12,031 nt of DNA from Desulfuromonadaceae bacterium (GTDB lineage: Bacteria; Desulfobacterota; Desulfuromonadia; Geobacterales; Pseudopelobacteraceae), in NCBI GenBank assembly GCA_028686145.1, contig JAQUCQ010000063.1, forward strand, positions 1 through 12,031. Direction: 5' to 3'. Below the pieces are notes generated by a model, which ran no database searches, was not told the origin of the DNA, and saw only the letters and a program-made list of their open reading frames with translations. Within the stretch, counting starts at the first letter, position 1, and every line of letters begins with the position of its first letter. Shown here one piece after another: positions 1 to 7,132 of this stretch. A program made the translations under genes and the position numbers.

Positions 1-35
1 ATCATTACTCATTTTATATTTTAGGATACTGCCAG

Positions 36-191
36 ATGCTATCGAATGATCTCTTAAAAATACTTACCTGCCCTGTCTGCAAGGAGACACTCCAGCCTGA
101 TGAAGTAAAGCACGTTTTACAGTGCCAGCTATGCGGATTGGAATTTCCTGTGAAAGACGGCATCCCAATTTTGCTGGTAGACGACGTATGA
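36..191 (+). CDS. Trm112/YcaR (UPF0434)-like small zinc-ribbon protein
   Basis: This 51-residue protein has two Cys-x2-Cys knuckles (C12/C15 and C30/C33) and ends in a KDGIPILL stretch, the pattern of the Trm112/UPF0434 (YcaR) family. Trm112 proteins are zinc-binding partners of methyltransferases. YcaR-type members often sit beside lpxK or kdsB in LPS loci, and their own function is unclear. The ATG at 36 is chosen because an AGGA lies at 23-26 and the protein then starts like family members. The frame stays open to the window edge, so a longer form cannot be excluded. The stop overlaps the next start (ATGA, 188-191), which suggests translational coupling to the glycosyltransferase. The upstream gene lies outside the window; by analogy with relatives it may be lpxK, but nothing here proves that. 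Confidence 0.8.
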   Translation: MLSNDLLKILTCPVCKETLQPDEVKHVLQCQLCGLEFPVKDGIPILLVDDV

Positions 192-1234
192 TCCCCCCCA
201 AGATTCTCATAATTCGTACAAGTTCCATAGGCGACGTGGTTATGGCCTCTCACTTAGCAGAGGGACTACGCATTAAATTCCCAGAAGCACAAATTTCTTG
301 GCTTGCCGAACCACAAGTGGCACCCCTATTAGAGCATAACCCAGCTCTCAATTCAGTAATTGTATGGCCGAAGATGCACTGGAAGAAGATGCTTAGAAGT
401 ATACAGCTTATTAAACTGTATACTGAGGTAAAGGATTTTATCGCCAAGCTCAGAGATAATAGATTTACTATGACGATTGATGCTCAGGGGCTATTGCGGA
501 CGAGGGTACTGGCCTGGCTGAGCAGTGCTCCACAACGGATAGGGTTTGATTCTCGCGAACCAGGGCAAAGCCTTATGACAAAGCTGATCCAAAGTGGAGA
601 TAACACTCACCAGATCGGCAGTGAATATTTTTATCTACTTGAACAGCTCGGCATAAACACGGCAGGGCTCAGACAATCCCTTTACCTTGATCAAGTCAGT
701 TACATTGCAGCGGCAAATCAACTTGTGACAGCCGGTATAAGCGGCTCATATGTGGTATTTGCACCATTTACAACGCGTCCACAGAAACATTGGTTTGAAC
801 AACAGTGGATCGAGTTGGCGCAAGAAGTTTCAAAGATTCTATTGCTTCAAATCGTATGGCTCGGTGGCCCTGGAGACAAAGAAGCAGCAGAGTCCCTTGC
901 ACACAAGGGCGGTGGGATTAGTCTTGCAGGTAAAACTGACTTAAGTACGTCTGCTGCAATTATTTCAAAAGCGGCTCTTATGGTCGGCGTTGATACAGGG
1001 CTTACCCACATGGGAACAGCCTTTCTCATTCCAACCATAGCTCTGTTTGGTTCCACATGCCCATATACTGCGACACGAAATCCACATACGGTTATACTCT
1101 ATCATCAGCTATCCTGTTCACCGTGTCGGCGTAAACCTGCATGCGATGGTAAGCATGACTGTATGCGAGCAATAACCGTTGCAGAAGTGATGCAGACTAT
1201 CCGCCGGATGGAAATATCAAGGCGTACTACATGA
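188..1234 (+). CDS. Glycosyltransferase family 9 (ADP-heptose:LPS heptosyltransferase-like)
   Basis: This 348-residue GT-B enzyme of family GT9 probably transfers a heptose from ADP-heptose to the LPS inner core at the cytoplasmic face of the inner membrane. Visible family marks are the N-terminal SIGDVVM loop (13-19), DAQGLLR (98-104), a GGPGD turn (236-240) and the donor-site VDTGLTH (278-284) followed by an ALFGST strand. It also has the C-terminal cysteine pattern C320, C323, C329, C335 seen in many heptosyltransferases. The ATG at 188 is preferred over the in-frame GTG at 122, because the upstream residues overlap the small zinc-ribbon gene and do not resemble the family. The stop overlaps the next gene by four bases. 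Whether it is WaaC-, WaaF- or WaaQ-like cannot be settled by eye, so no symbol is given. Confidence 0.92.
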   Translation: MIPPKILIIRTSSIGDVVMASHLAEGLRIKFPEAQISWLAEPQVAPLLEHNPALNSVIVWPKMHWKKMLRSIQLIKLYTEVKDFIAKLRDNRFTMTIDAQGLLRTRVLAWLSSAPQRIGFDSREPGQSLMTKLIQSGDNTHQIGSEYFYLLEQLGINTAGLRQSLYLDQVSYIAAANQLVTAGISGSYVVFAPFTTRPQKHWFEQQWIELAQEVSKILLLQIVWLGGPGDKEAAESLAHKGGGISLAGKTDLSTSAAIISKAALMVGVDTGLTHMGTAFLIPTIALFGSTCPYTATRNPHTVILYHQLSCSPCRRKPACDGKHDCMRAITVAEVMQTIRRMEISRRTT

Positions 1235-2319
1235 AAATTATGCATATTGAAACAGGCCGCCATCTCTATGGCGGTGCCCTACAGGTTTGCTATCTTATGG
1301 AAGCATTGGCGCAACGTGGAGTCGAAAATTTCTTGGTCTGCACCAAAGATAGCGAGATCGCACGTGTAGCCGCTCCCTATGCCAATATTGAAGCCATACC
1401 AATGCATGGCGATCTGGACCTGTTGTTCCCCTTCAGACTTTCGCATCTGATCCGGACACATCAACCGGATATTGTGCATGTTCACAGCAGACGCGGCGCA
1501 GATTTGTGGGCCGGGTTCTGTGCTCATCAGCACAAGACGCCTGCCATTATCACCCGAAGGGTGGATAACCGCGAGTGGCCTCCCTTCGCCCGCTTCAAAT
1601 ACCGATCCTATGATCGTGTTATCAGCATATCGGAAGGAATCAGACAGGTGTTGCTGACAGAGGGTCTTGCACCGAAGAACGTTTTATGCATTCACAGTGT
1701 TGTCAAAACGGAGAATTATCAGGCAACGGCAGACCGTGCGTGGTTTGCGGAGCAATTTGGGATACCTGTTGCGGCACCAGTTATAGGTGTAATTGCCCAG
1801 CTGATTCCACGCAAAGGACACCGATTTCTGCTACAAATAGCACCTCAGTTAATTAGCAGGTTCCCGAATTTGAGGATTGTTATCTTTGGCCAGGGGCCGT
1901 TACGGCATGAACTGGAAAAATATGTTGCAGAGCACCACCTGACAGATGTTGTCAGTTTTGCTGGATTCCGGAATGATATGCCTGTGATACTTCCATGCCT
2001 CGATCTTGTGGTGCACCCTGCTTTGATGGAGGGACTAGGGGTTTCGCTGCTACAGGCAGCTGCTGCGAGCATCCCTATTGTTGGAGCACGGGCAGGAGGA
2101 ATTCCAGAGATTGTGCGTGACGGAGTGAATGGGCTATTGGTGGAACCCGGAAGTACGGATGAACTATATGAGTCAATAGTCCAGTTGCTTGCAGCCCCCA
2201 GTACAGCACGCCAGTTTGGCCGTGCTGGTAGAGATTTGGTTACGGCCGAATTCTCAATAACTACCATGGTGGAAAAGTATCTGGATATTTATCATGAACT
2301 TGCTATCGGAAACCAATAA
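1231..2319 (+). CDS. Glycosyltransferase family 4 (GT-B retaining)
   Basis: This 362-residue protein has the GT4 layout. The N-terminal Rossmann half starts MKIMHIETG and has a Gly-Gly acceptor loop (14-15) and IVHVHS (81-86). The C-terminal donor half has IPRKGH (192-197), FGQGPL (219-224) and the acidic motif HPALMEGLG (262-270), followed by PIVGARAGGIPEIV. It probably adds a nucleotide-activated sugar to the growing core oligosaccharide; the sugar is not readable from sequence. The second glutamate of the usual E-x7-E motif is a glutamine (Q275) after E267. The gene begins in an ATGA overlap with the family 9 gene, with a weak AAGG near 1220. It ends one base into the next gene, so it is clearly part of the same operon. 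Confidence 0.93.
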   Translation: MKIMHIETGRHLYGGALQVCYLMEALAQRGVENFLVCTKDSEIARVAAPYANIEAIPMHGDLDLLFPFRLSHLIRTHQPDIVHVHSRRGADLWAGFCAHQHKTPAIITRRVDNREWPPFARFKYRSYDRVISISEGIRQVLLTEGLAPKNVLCIHSVVKTENYQATADRAWFAEQFGIPVAAPVIGVIAQLIPRKGHRFLLQIAPQLISRFPNLRIVIFGQGPLRHELEKYVAEHHLTDVVSFAGFRNDMPVILPCLDLVVHPALMEGLGVSLLQAAAASIPIVGARAGGIPEIVRDGVNGLLVEPGSTDELYESIVQLLAAPSTARQFGRAGRDLVTAEFSITTMVEKYLDIYHELAIGNQ

Positions 2320-3203
2320 TGGCTAGCAATTTTGTCGCATACCTCACAGCAAACGATGACAGCTCATATATAAAAGACATACTTAACTTTTATAACATGG
2401 CAAGATTTCACCCCGGTGTTGAACATATAAATTTATTTATAGCAATAAGTGCAGTAAAGCCCATTACTGCTTCTGATATGAAAAAATTAAAGGGCCTAAT
2501 ACTAATTGTGGAAAACTGTAAGTGGATTACAGTTGTAAAGGTTATACTAAAAGGAAATGTGGGACGTGACTTTAGTTCTGCCTATATATGTTTAAAAGAA
2601 ATAGCACAACTTGCCACTTACAATGATTTAGTTATGGTTAAAAACCGTAGCGGGTATGGGCCACTGACTCATAACTGGTTTCAGTCTTACCTTAAGCAGC
2701 TAAGTTCAAATAGTAAGATTGGTCTTGTAGGGTCGACTATTAACTTGAATGGGCATCCAAAAGCAAAGCTTGAATTTAATAATACTCATGTTCAAACCTA
2801 TGTTTATATGAGTTATTGGCAACACTTTGCCAGCATAATTGACATATTTCCAGCAGTTCAGTGTACTGACAGACTAAAGCTTATCATAGAAGGTGAAATA
2901 GGTTTAAGTAGAATATTTATGGAAAGGAACTTGGCGTTATCATGCTTGGCTTGGCCTGACCATATATTCACCTTACAAAACATCAAAGATCCTCATCTTC
3001 CACAAACTGACATAAAAAGCAAAGTAAGAGGAATTCCAATCCGCTACAAGTATAAATCTTACGGCAGAGGGCTCCTTTTTATAAGAATCAAATATTTATT
3101 TTTAATGTTTTCAGCTATTCGAAAAAGCCCGGATGTCACGTTTGAGCTATCAGATTCGTTTGGCAATCTGTGCATAAAAAACGATTGCCTCGATTATTTT
3201 TGA
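2319..3203 (+). CDS. AT-rich glycan-locus protein of unknown function, possible glycosyltransferase
   Basis: I cannot name this 294-residue protein with certainty. It has a pattern I associate with rhamnan-synthesis/RgpF-like and related sugar-transfer proteins: GRDFSS (82-87), NRSGYGP (109-115), GLVGSTIN (135-142), THVQTYVY (156-163) and EGEIGLSR (191-198). No signal peptide is seen; a hydrophobic basic patch near 252-266 could touch the membrane. Its start overlaps the stop of the GT4 gene by one base, and it lies inside an LPS-type operon, so a role in glycan extension is inferred. Base composition is low: two sampled 60-base lines (2401-2460 and 2581-2640) hold 20 and 17 G+C, against 34 in a line of rho (7621-7680). 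This suggests a foreign origin. No strong Shine-Dalgarno is visible, so translation probably depends on coupling. Confidence 0.8.
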   Translation: MASNFVAYLTANDDSSYIKDILNFYNMARFHPGVEHINLFIAISAVKPITASDMKKLKGLILIVENCKWITVVKVILKGNVGRDFSSAYICLKEIAQLATYNDLVMVKNRSGYGPLTHNWFQSYLKQLSSNSKIGLVGSTINLNGHPKAKLEFNNTHVQTYVYMSYWQHFASIIDIFPAVQCTDRLKLIIEGEIGLSRIFMERNLALSCLAWPDHIFTLQNIKDPHLPQTDIKSKVRGIPIRYKYKSYGRGLLFIRIKYLFLMFSAIRKSPDVTFELSDSFGNLCIKNDCLDYF

Positions 3204-3235
3204 TACTTCAAGCGGTTCAGCAGGGTGCTTTACTG

Positions 3236-3241
3236 GGTGGA
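3236..3241 (+). promoter_or_regulatory. Ribosome binding site deciding the 3246 start
   Basis: GGTGGA ends four bases before the ATG at 3246. The alternative GTG at 3225 has only an AGG directly abutting it, which is too close to act as a Shine-Dalgarno. This favours the shorter protein. Confidence 0.55.
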
Positions 3242-3245
3242 ATTA

Positions 3246-4049
3246 ATGAAAATTGGAATTGGCTTCTTCGGTCTTCCCCGCAGCACTGACCTTACTTTTG
3301 AATCGATTGATAAATATATTTTGCAGCCAGCTGCCAGCCTTGGTACGGTGCTGACGCGATACCACCTTTATCAACAAACGCATGTGGTAAATTCACGCTC
3401 AAACGAAAATTCCATCCTAACCCCGAATCAGTATGCACCTTTCAGTGCACTTCAAGGAGAGTTGCAACGACCTGAAGGAGTGGCGGAAAGTTATGGACTT
3501 ACAACAATTGCTAAGCAAGGCGACACCTGGAATGACAACTTGCAATCGCTACGGAATCATTTGCTGCAGTTGCACTCATTGCGTTGTGTTACTCAGCAAC
3601 TTGAAGAGATCTCACCAGATATTGTAATTTTCGTACGTCCCGATCTTTGTTACCACCAATCATTTGAACAGGGACTTCGCGCCATACTTGAAAACAGGGC
3701 ACGAACCGTACGCCTCCCTTTCTGGCAGTGGGCCGGTGGATATAATGATCGTTTTGCAATCTGTACTAAAGATGCATTTGCTGTCTATGGCAGGCGAATT
3801 GAGCAGATTCAACTATACCTTAAAACGTATCCTAAAAAACCTCTGCATGCAGAGCGATTACTCCGTTTTACGCTTGACAAAGAACTGATAGCTGTACGGC
3901 GTCTTGATGTACAAGCTACGAGAATTCGAGTAAATGGTGATGAAGCAAAAGAAGATTTTTCCCTTGTGCAGGCCAACCGTTTGATTCGCTGGGGGGTACG
4001 AGAAGTAAAGAAATCTGTACTTGGAATGCTAAAAGGAAAAAATACATGA
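3246..4049 (+). CDS. Uncharacterised glycan-locus protein, glycosyltransferase-like
   Basis: This is a 267-residue protein of a family I recognise only as recurring in polysaccharide loci. It begins MKIGIGFFGLPRS, a beta-strand and loop like the start of nucleotide-sugar enzymes. It then shows DIVIFVRPDL (125-134), GGYNDRFAI (154-162) and HAERLL (191-196), followed by a short R-x-N-G segment (228-231). The RPD and NDRF elements could be donor or metal contacts, but that is a guess. The ATG at 3246 is chosen over an in-frame GTG at 3225: GGTGGA lies four bases upstream of it, and the protein then starts on the conserved strand. A 42-base gap separates it from the previous gene, the only real gap in this operon. 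Its stop overlaps the next ATG (4046-4049). Confidence 0.82.
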   Translation: MKIGIGFFGLPRSTDLTFESIDKYILQPAASLGTVLTRYHLYQQTHVVNSRSNENSILTPNQYAPFSALQGELQRPEGVAESYGLTTIAKQGDTWNDNLQSLRNHLLQLHSLRCVTQQLEEISPDIVIFVRPDLCYHQSFEQGLRAILENRARTVRLPFWQWAGGYNDRFAICTKDAFAVYGRRIEQIQLYLKTYPKKPLHAERLLRFTLDKELIAVRRLDVQATRIRVNGDEAKEDFSLVQANRLIRWGVREVKKSVLGMLKGKNT

Positions 4050-5056
4050 AAATTGCTATTATCAGGCTCACATCTTTGGGAGATGTAATCCACGCCATGG
4101 CCTCGCTTCAGATCATCCGCCGCACTCTTCCTGATTGCAGTATCACCTGGGTGGCAGATAAACGCTTTGCCGACATCTTGGATTACCACCCGGACATTCA
4201 GGAAATCGTTAAGATCGACCTGAGAGGCCTTAAAAAGCGGAGGCCTTTGCTAAAAGCCATTGCAGCTGAATACCAACGGCTTGCTGCTCTCGGACCATTC
4301 GATGTAGTCATTGATCTACAAGGCATGATAAAATCTGCAGCCATAGCTGCCATTCTGGGCGGTGATAAATACGGCCCCAGCAACCCCAAGGAAGCATTGG
4401 CTGGTCTGTTTTACAATCATGCTATTCAGCAGCCACAGGGTTACCCTGCGGTCTGCCGTGCAGTAACTCTGGTTGCCCGCAGCCTGAAACTTGATTTCCA
4501 GCCAAGTGAACTGACAACTCCCAAACCCTACCTATTTTGGGGCAGTGAAGATGATATAATAACGAATGAATATTTTTCTCGGGAACAACGAAACATTATC
4601 ATTGTGCCCGGATCTAGTACGGCGTATAAAAATTATCCTCCAGATAAGTTTGCCCAACTGGCAAACCTGCTCCGGGAAAATATTCTAATCTGCCACGGCA
4701 ATCAACAGGAGTTGGCAATTGCAACTCAAATTGCCGAGCAGTCCCCACATGTACGGATCCTGCCACGCTTAACACTCAACCAGCTTAAAGCAGCCATCGG
4801 TCGGACAGATCTGGTCATTGGAGCTGATACAGGACCAATGCACATGGCATGGGCAAGCGGAACTCCTTCGATCACCCTTTTCGGATCAACTCCGGTATGC
4901 ATAACACCTACTGAACACAACCTTATAATTAAAAGCAAAACTTCTATTAACACTCCGAGACCACATGCAAAGGACACTTCAGTTAGAGATATTTCCGTTG
5001 AAGAAATTATGACGTTGGCTAATCGCCTCTTGCATGCAAATTCAGCTTTACCATGA
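4046..5056 (+). CDS. waaC: Lipopolysaccharide heptosyltransferase I-like glycosyltransferase (GT9)
   Basis: This 336-residue GT9 enzyme probably adds the first L,D-heptose to Kdo of the LPS inner core. It shows SLGDVIH (10-16), VADKRF (36-41), DLQGMIKSA (90-98), VPGSS (187-191) and the donor-site ADTGPMH (250-256) with ITLFGSTP. Unlike the first GT9 gene it lacks the C-terminal cysteine cluster. It has instead an INTP...DTSVRDISVEEI tail, like the WaaC form I recall from Campylobacter-type and related proteins. This is the reason for calling it WaaC, but the assignment is by eye. AAAGGA sits about ten bases before the ATG, and that ATG overlaps the preceding stop (ATGA). It is the last of the tightly packed glycan genes; no clear terminator follows in the 84-base gap. 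Confidence 0.85.
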   Translation: MKIAIIRLTSLGDVIHAMASLQIIRRTLPDCSITWVADKRFADILDYHPDIQEIVKIDLRGLKKRRPLLKAIAAEYQRLAALGPFDVVIDLQGMIKSAAIAAILGGDKYGPSNPKEALAGLFYNHAIQQPQGYPAVCRAVTLVARSLKLDFQPSELTTPKPYLFWGSEDDIITNEYFSREQRNIIIVPGSSTAYKNYPPDKFAQLANLLRENILICHGNQQELAIATQIAEQSPHVRILPRLTLNQLKAAIGRTDLVIGADTGPMHMAWASGTPSITLFGSTPVCITPTEHNLIIKSKTSINTPRPHAKDTSVRDISVEEIMTLANRLLHANSALP

Positions 5057-5140
5057 CTCATTCTTCCAGGCCATCTGATAAAATATTAAACAGTCAAAAT
5101 TAAATGCAGCAGGATACTTTGTGCTAAAAATATCGCGTAT

Positions 5141-6007
5141 ATGAAAACATACCTTTTTGTAAACCCGGCATCGGGACATTATTCAGCCAAAAATTGGCAG
5201 TTTGTTTTAGAAAATTTGCACGAGAGCGGAACAAGTCCTGTTATTTTTCAGGTTCGTACTCCTACCGAAATTTCAGCGTATTGTCGTACTATCAATAAAG
5301 CGCAAGGTGCTCCTTTGGTCATCGTCGCCGGTGGCGATGGGACCATCAATGCCGTCACCAACGGGCTGAAACCGGGCACTGCAACCCTCGCGGTGCTGCC
5401 ATTCGGTACATCAAACGTATTGGCAGCAGAAATCGGCATAACATCTATAGATAACGCTCTTGAACGAATAAAGGGCAAAAAAACACAATCTCTTTCAGTC
5501 GGCGTCATTGAACTGGAAGGTCACTGCCACCGCTTTCTGCTTATGGCAGGGATAGGACTCGACGGGGCTGTAGTCAGGGATGTGTGGCCATTTGGAAAAA
5601 GGTTTTTACGACAGGGGGCCTACGTCTTATCGGCGCTAAAGAATGCAATGGCATGGGACACCACTTTGTTCAACATAGACACTTCAGAAAGAAATATAAC
5701 CTGCCACACTGCCATCATCTGCAATGCCTCCCGGTATGGCGGAAATTTTGTCCTGTCACCGGATAGCAGCCTGTTTTCGTCAGGGCTTTCTGCCGTCTGC
5801 ATTACAGAGAACACGCGACGCACCTATCTGAACAGCGCATTGGATCTCTTTCGGGGCATGGCAGAAGCAAACAGGGATATGATCCGGCTACACTCTTCAG
5901 TTTTTGAGGTCTCGGGGAATCACCCCATCCAGATTGATGGTGATTTCATTGGATACGGTCCTGCACGCATATCCACCTGTGCTGATTTTGCCAGGATTAT
6001 CGTGTAG
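5141..6007 (+). CDS. Diacylglycerol kinase-family lipid kinase (YegS/DgkB-like)
   Basis: This 288-residue protein has the DAGK catalytic domain, which moves phosphate from ATP to a lipid alcohol at the inner membrane. Visible are VNPASG (7-12), the nucleotide-binding GGDGT (64-68) in VIVAGGDGTINAV, and PFGTSN (87-92) in place of the more usual P-L/F-G-T-G/A-N. The C-terminal half reads as the YegS-type beta-sandwich and ends with IQIDGDFIGYGP, where the IDGD is typical of the family. The true substrate (diacylglycerol, another lipid or a sphingoid base) cannot be told. The ATG at 5141 is the only methionine start near the conserved N-terminus. No good Shine-Dalgarno precedes it, so expression may be weak or depend on read-through from the glycan operon. 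Confidence 0.9.
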   Translation: MKTYLFVNPASGHYSAKNWQFVLENLHESGTSPVIFQVRTPTEISAYCRTINKAQGAPLVIVAGGDGTINAVTNGLKPGTATLAVLPFGTSNVLAAEIGITSIDNALERIKGKKTQSLSVGVIELEGHCHRFLLMAGIGLDGAVVRDVWPFGKRFLRQGAYVLSALKNAMAWDTTLFNIDTSERNITCHTAIICNASRYGGNFVLSPDSSLFSSGLSAVCITENTRRTYLNSALDLFRGMAEANRDMIRLHSSVFEVSGNHPIQIDGDFIGYGPARISTCADFARIIV

Positions 6008-6056
6008 CCAAGTTTTTCCCCAGTCCAGTAAATCTATAATGCAGGATGTACACACT

Positions 6057-6848
6057 ATGCCGCTTCATCGCTTTTCCCGCACTGAACTTCTGATCGGCAC
6101 AGAAGGGTTATCCACCCTAGCTGATAAACATGTCATGATCTGCGGCATTGGCGGCGTCGGCAGCTATGCCGCAGAAGCGCTTGGCAGGTCTGGTATCGGG
6201 CGTATCACTCTGGTAGACTTTGACGACATCTGCCTGACCAACATCAATCGTCAAATCCATGCGCTCTCCAGCACCGTGGGGCAACATAAAGTGGATGTCA
6301 TGGCAGCGCGCCTGCGCGATATCAATCCAGCTGCCGAGATCATACCGATCAAAGCATTTTTTTCCAGCGAGAATGCCGCTCAGCTGCTTGCGCCCCGGCC
6401 CGATTATGTCCTTGATGCCATTGACCATTTCACCGCCAAAGCGTCGTTGATAACGATCTGCCGCGAGCAGGAGATCCCAATCATCTCCAGCATGGGGGCT
6501 GCCAACAAACTGGACCCCACAAAAATAGAAGTATCAGACATATCAGCTACCAGAAATTGTCGGATGGCCCGCAGCATGCGAAAAATTCTAAAAAATTCCG
6601 GCGTCAGCTCCGGGGTACAAGTTGTCTATTCGACTGAATTGCACCGTGAACTTGATCCCGCATCATCAAGCGCCTGTGGTACCGACTGCATCTGTCCCAA
6701 TCGTGCCGAACAGGCGTTCCGCTGCGAGCAGCGCCGGGTGATTCTCGGCAGCATTTCATTTATACCATCCATCTTCGGGCTAACCATGGCAGGAGTTGTT
6801 ATCAATGAGCTTTTGAAGGTGAATCCACACACGGCAACAAAAGTTTGA
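6057..6848 (+). CDS. tcdA: tRNA threonylcarbamoyladenosine dehydratase (ThiF/E1 family)
   Basis: This 263-residue protein is a ThiF/MoeB-fold enzyme that uses ATP to cyclise t6A at tRNA position 37 to ct6A. It starts HRFSRTELLIG, typical of TcdA, followed by the ATP-binding GIGGVGS (30-36), VDFDD (53-57) and NRQ (64-66). The VLDAID strand (118-123) and MGAANKLDPTKI (146-157) match the family, as does the length (about 268 in E. coli). Four cysteines cluster at 207, 211, 213 and 223 (CGTDCICP and a following C), a possible metal site. The ATG at 6057 is preferred to the one at 6039 because AGGA at 6043-6046 is correctly spaced for it. The longer open frame back to 5904 is overlap with the lipid kinase gene. 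Confidence 0.92.
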   Translation: MPLHRFSRTELLIGTEGLSTLADKHVMICGIGGVGSYAAEALGRSGIGRITLVDFDDICLTNINRQIHALSSTVGQHKVDVMAARLRDINPAAEIIPIKAFFSSENAAQLLAPRPDYVLDAIDHFTAKASLITICREQEIPIISSMGAANKLDPTKIEVSDISATRNCRMARSMRKILKNSGVSSGVQVVYSTELHRELDPASSSACGTDCICPNRAEQAFRCEQRRVILGSISFIPSIFGLTMAGVVINELLKVNPHTATKV

Positions 6849-6878
6849 GTCTTTCGGATAAAACCATGCTGTTTTTTA

Positions 6879-6908
6879 TTGACAAGCCCTGAAAATAAAG
6901 GGTAACGT
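6879..6908 (+). promoter_or_regulatory. Candidate sigma70 promoter for rho
   Basis: A perfect -35 hexamer TTGACA (6879-6884) is followed after 18 bases by TAACGT (6903-6908), which matches TATAAT at only three positions. A short dyad (CCCT 6887-6890, AGGG 6899-6902) lies in the spacer. Use of this promoter would give a rho leader of a little over 200 bases. The weak -10 makes this tentative. Confidence 0.3.
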
Positions 6909-7084
6909 CACAACACCTCAGATTAAAGATCCTGGCATCCGAGTAGACCCCTAGACTTCTTCAAACTTAAAAATATTCGAACCTACTGAAAAACTATACA
7001 TCTGCTCTTTGAGCGAGAAGCCCCCCTGTGGCAGTTTTTACTGCAGCCGCTTCTAAAACTTCGCCGGAAAATTTGAGTCCACCT

Positions 7085-7132
7085 ATGCTAAATCCCCATA
7101 TCATGCAGAATGCTACGCAGGAGAACAGATGA
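7085..7132 (+). CDS. Candidate rho leader micro-ORF (15 codons)
   Basis: An ATG at 7085 opens a frame encoding MLNPHIMQNATQENR. Its TGA stop (7130-7132) overlaps the rho start codon as ATGA. The rho Shine-Dalgarno (AGGAG, 7119-7123) lies inside this frame, so translation of the micro-ORF could be coupled to rho. No strong Shine-Dalgarno precedes 7085 (only loose purines). A 15-codon frame of this kind can arise by chance, so it is listed as a candidate, not a proven gene. Enterobacterial rho also has a leader peptide gene (rhoL), but no sequence relation is claimed. Confidence 0.25.
   Translation: MLNPHIMQNATQENR

Noticed and set aside
1..35. End of an upstream gene
   Set aside because: Two frames could end here (TAG at 22-24 or TGA at 47-49), but too little sequence remains to choose or identify one.
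122..187. Upstream GTG extension of the first glycosyltransferase
   Set aside because: The added residues are an alternate-frame reading of the zinc-ribbon gene and do not resemble a GT9 N-terminus.
5079..5084. TAAAAT as a -10 for the lipid kinase gene
   Set aside because: The hexamer 17 bases upstream (ACTCAT) does not resemble a -35; no supported promoter in this 84-base gap.
6035..6040. Perfect TATAAT before tcdA
   Set aside because: No usable -35 lies 16-18 bases upstream (only T-rich sequence), and a start from here would begin at or past the AGGA Shine-Dalgarno. Probably chance.
6860..6880. AAAAC/GTTTT stem followed by Ts after tcdA, as a terminator
   Set aside because: Only five mostly A-T pairs with a six-base loop; too weak to call an intrinsic terminator.
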